This document shows positions 61,723 to 64,000 of a stretch of 64,000 nucleotides of DNA, one piece after another. Numbering within the stretch: the stretch's first letter is position 1; every line of letters starts with the position of its first letter. The DNA is from Bradyrhizobium agreste. Lineage in GTDB: Bacteria > Pseudomonadota > Alphaproteobacteria > Rhizobiales > Xanthobacteraceae. The notes beneath the pieces were generated by a model. It did no database searches. It saw only the letters and a program-made list of their open reading frames with translations, and was not told where the DNA came from. Made by a program: the position numbers and the translations under genes. The stretch covers positions 113,038 to 177,037 of the forward strand of contig NZ_JACCHP010000019.1 in NCBI RefSeq assembly GCF_016031625.1, read 5' to 3'.

Positions 61723-61873
61723 AGGTATGGCGGGAGCCGATTGAAGAAACAAAACAACCCCATGCACAGTAGAGGTATTTTGACACCTCCATCCAACCCC
61801 ATTTCGCTATTGGCGAGTCCGGCCGTTGCCGATACCACTCGGCGCTCCCGCCGCGGACAATCTGGAACCGATC

Positions 61874-62836
<963 letters not shown>

Positions 62837-62934
62837 TTGGCAAATGTGGCGCCCGTTGAACAGCCAAGGGAATGCGACGCAGCGGAACTCGAGCGCAGAT
62901 CGAGCCCCGCTTGGCATGTGAACCCTTCAGCTTA

Positions 62935-63031
62935 GAGCGTGATCCGGAAAAGTGTGCAGCGGTTTTCCGAAAAGATCATGCTCAGAGGCTAAAGCGCAGA
63001 TGACGATTCATCCTAATCGCATCGCGCTTTA
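62935..63031. repeat. Dispersed alphaproteobacterial palindromic repeat
   Basis: AGCGTGATCCGGAAAAGTGT at the left and TTTTCCGAAAAGATCATGCT form an imperfect hairpin. A trailing TAATCGCATCGCGCTTTA pairs with TAAAGCGCAGATGACGATTC only in part. The GATCCGGAAAAGTG...TTTTCCGAAAAGATCATGCTC element is widespread in alphaproteobacteria. It lies between convergent genes and touches the stop of the repeat protein. Confidence 0.7.
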
Positions 63032-64000
63032 GTGAATCAGGAACGCTCGCGTCAGAAGTTCGGTCATGTGGGATAGGCTGGCATCATCAACATGGGAGAA
63101 GGCCAGATCACTCTGCTGGTTTTCCCAAGACCCATGATCAGAGAAGAACGCTTGCAGATCGAAGTGAAATCCGGCGCCCGGCAGGTCGTTTGAAAAATCC
63201 GGCGATCGGCTGTCGATTGAGCCACGCGCCTCGAACTGCCCAATGGGCTTGATCTCAGGTTGGAAAGCGAAACCTTCCTGAGGAGGCGGGAAAAAATCTG
63301 GTAGGGATGATGCGTCGGCCACAGCAGGCGCTGCAGGAATCCCGATAGTGCCGTCGCCGTTGAGGTCTTGCTGGAACGTGGTCTCCAGCGACTGAAACGA
63401 CGCATTCGTACCCGTCACCTCAGGAACGATATTATTGATATAGTTGCCGTTGCTATCCGTGCTCCAGGCAGTGTAGTGACCTGACACCGAGTCCTTCCAG
63501 GCCACATAATATCCGCCGGCGGTCTGCTCGGCCCCGATCGGCGCCCAGGTGCCACATGCAATGGCACTGACCGGCGAGCCGGAAATCTTCAGGATGGGCC
63601 CACTGCCCGTGCTGATCGCGTCAAGGTAGAAGTTATCCCCCATCTGCACCAACTTGGTGGAGCCCTGCATCTCAACAGTTTTGACGGGGACACCGATGCT
63701 GCCATCACCATTGAGGTCTTGCTGGAAGGTAGTCTCCAGCGACTGAAACGACGCATTCGTACCCGTCACCTCAGGAACGATATTATTGATATAGTTGCCA
63801 TTGCTATCCGTGCTCCAGGCAGTGTAGTGACCTGACACCGAGTCCTTCCAGGCCACATAATATCCGCCGGCGGTCTGCTCGGCCGCGATCGGCGCCCAGG
63901 TGCCACATGCAATGGCACTGACCGGCGAGCCGGAAATCTTCAGGATGGGCCCACTGCCCGTGCTGATCGCGTCAAGGTAGAAGTTATCCCCCATCTGCAC
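63029..64000 (-). CDS. Secreted tryptophan-rich repeat protein (N-terminus beyond the window)
   Basis: 323 residues of the C-terminal end of a larger protein; the frame is open to the window edge. It consists of near-identical 117-residue units: MGDNFYLDAISTGSGPILKI, GGYYVAWKDSVSGHYTAWST, DSNGNYINNIVPEVTGT and FQQDLNGDGSIG. The units resemble the tryptophan-rich C-terminal domain family (W_rich_C), found in big secreted proteins of cyanobacteria and rhizobia. DLNGDGSIG is a calcium-loop-like motif. The last 90 residues are unique. It is likely an exported, calcium-binding surface or adhesin-type protein; the export route cannot be seen from this part. Confidence 0.8.
   Translation of the reverse strand: MQMGDNFYLDAISTGSGPILKISGSPVSAIACGTWAPIAAEQTAGGYYVAWKDSVSGHYTAWSTDSNGNYINNIVPEVTGTNASFQSLETTFQQDLNGDGSIGVPVKTVEMQGSTKLVQMGDNFYLDAISTGSGPILKISGSPVSAIACGTWAPIGAEQTAGGYYVAWKDSVSGHYTAWSTDSNGNYINNIVPEVTGTNASFQSLETTFQQDLNGDGTIGIPAAPAVADASSLPDFFPPPQEGFAFQPEIKPIGQFEARGSIDSRSPDFSNDLPGAGFHFDLQAFFSDHGSWENQQSDLAFSHVDDASLSHMTELLTRAFLIH
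63360..64000. repeat. 351-base tandem repeat within the tryptophan-rich gene
   Basis: The motif TTGAGGTCTTGCTGGAA begins at 63360 and again at 63711, a period of 351 bases (117 codons). The second unit runs into the window edge after 290 bases. By eye the two differ at only a handful of positions over the first 290 bases, for example TTGCCGTTGC versus TTGCCATTGC. Such near-identity points to recent duplication or ongoing gene conversion. Confidence 0.85.

Overview
The window looks like chromosomal DNA of a Bradyrhizobium-like alphaproteobacterium. The evidence is high GC, many liv-type ABC transporter genes, several copies of the dispersed palindromic repeats typical of Bradyrhizobium and Rhodopseudomonas, and close family resemblance of the ordinary genes. 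This is recognition from sequence only; no database was searched.

Layout. (1) 1-20017 is core metabolism and transport. It holds a cut-off branched-chain amino-acid type binding protein, a small lipoprotein, PurU, a HemD-like protein, a redoxin, an adenylate cyclase/ATPase/TPR gene that is broken, an MFS transporter and a Crp-type regulator. It continues with a full liv operon that contains an acyl-CoA ligase gene (livG-ligase-livH-livM-livK-livF), then an AGE-type sugar epimerase and a PaaK-like ligase. (2) 20018-31058 is a phage-derived element: ParB-methyltransferase, DUF5681 protein, terminase large subunit, a divergent nuclease/XRE regulator pair, YqaJ nuclease, ERF annealing protein and a large serine recombinase. 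No capsid, portal or tail genes are seen. (3) 31059-34463 is decayed DNA. It holds short ORFs and fragments of a second copy of the phage recombination locus, with an intact gmhB-like gene lodged inside. (4) 34583-62836 is a large cell-surface glycan region. A tightly overlapping operon (34583-41803) combines a CBS-GHMP sugar kinase fusion, a NeuB-TIM-barrel fusion, a CMP-sugar synthetase, three SDRs and an isomerase. Pseudaminic acid genes follow (pseB, pseC, pseF; pseI and pseG lie 12-15 kb away on the other strand). Around them sit a heptose guanylyltransferase, Wzz-, Wzy- and Wzx-like assembly proteins, a methyltransferase, an ATP-grasp operon, glycosyltransferase-like genes and a UDP-xylose synthase. 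(5) The right end is the C-terminus of a secreted tryptophan-rich repeat protein.

How the parts work together. The liv operon probably imports an organic acid or amino acid, and the embedded ligase would activate it with CoA. The surface region appears to make at least two unusual acidic sugars: pseudaminic acid, and a second NeuB-dependent sugar whose identity I cannot name. It may also make an activated heptose, and it supplies a chain-length, polymerase and flippase set for building a surface polymer.

The strongest candidates for undescribed biology are the 34.6-41.8 kb operon with its two unusual fusions and the nuclease/XRE pair with paired operator-like boxes inside the phage element.
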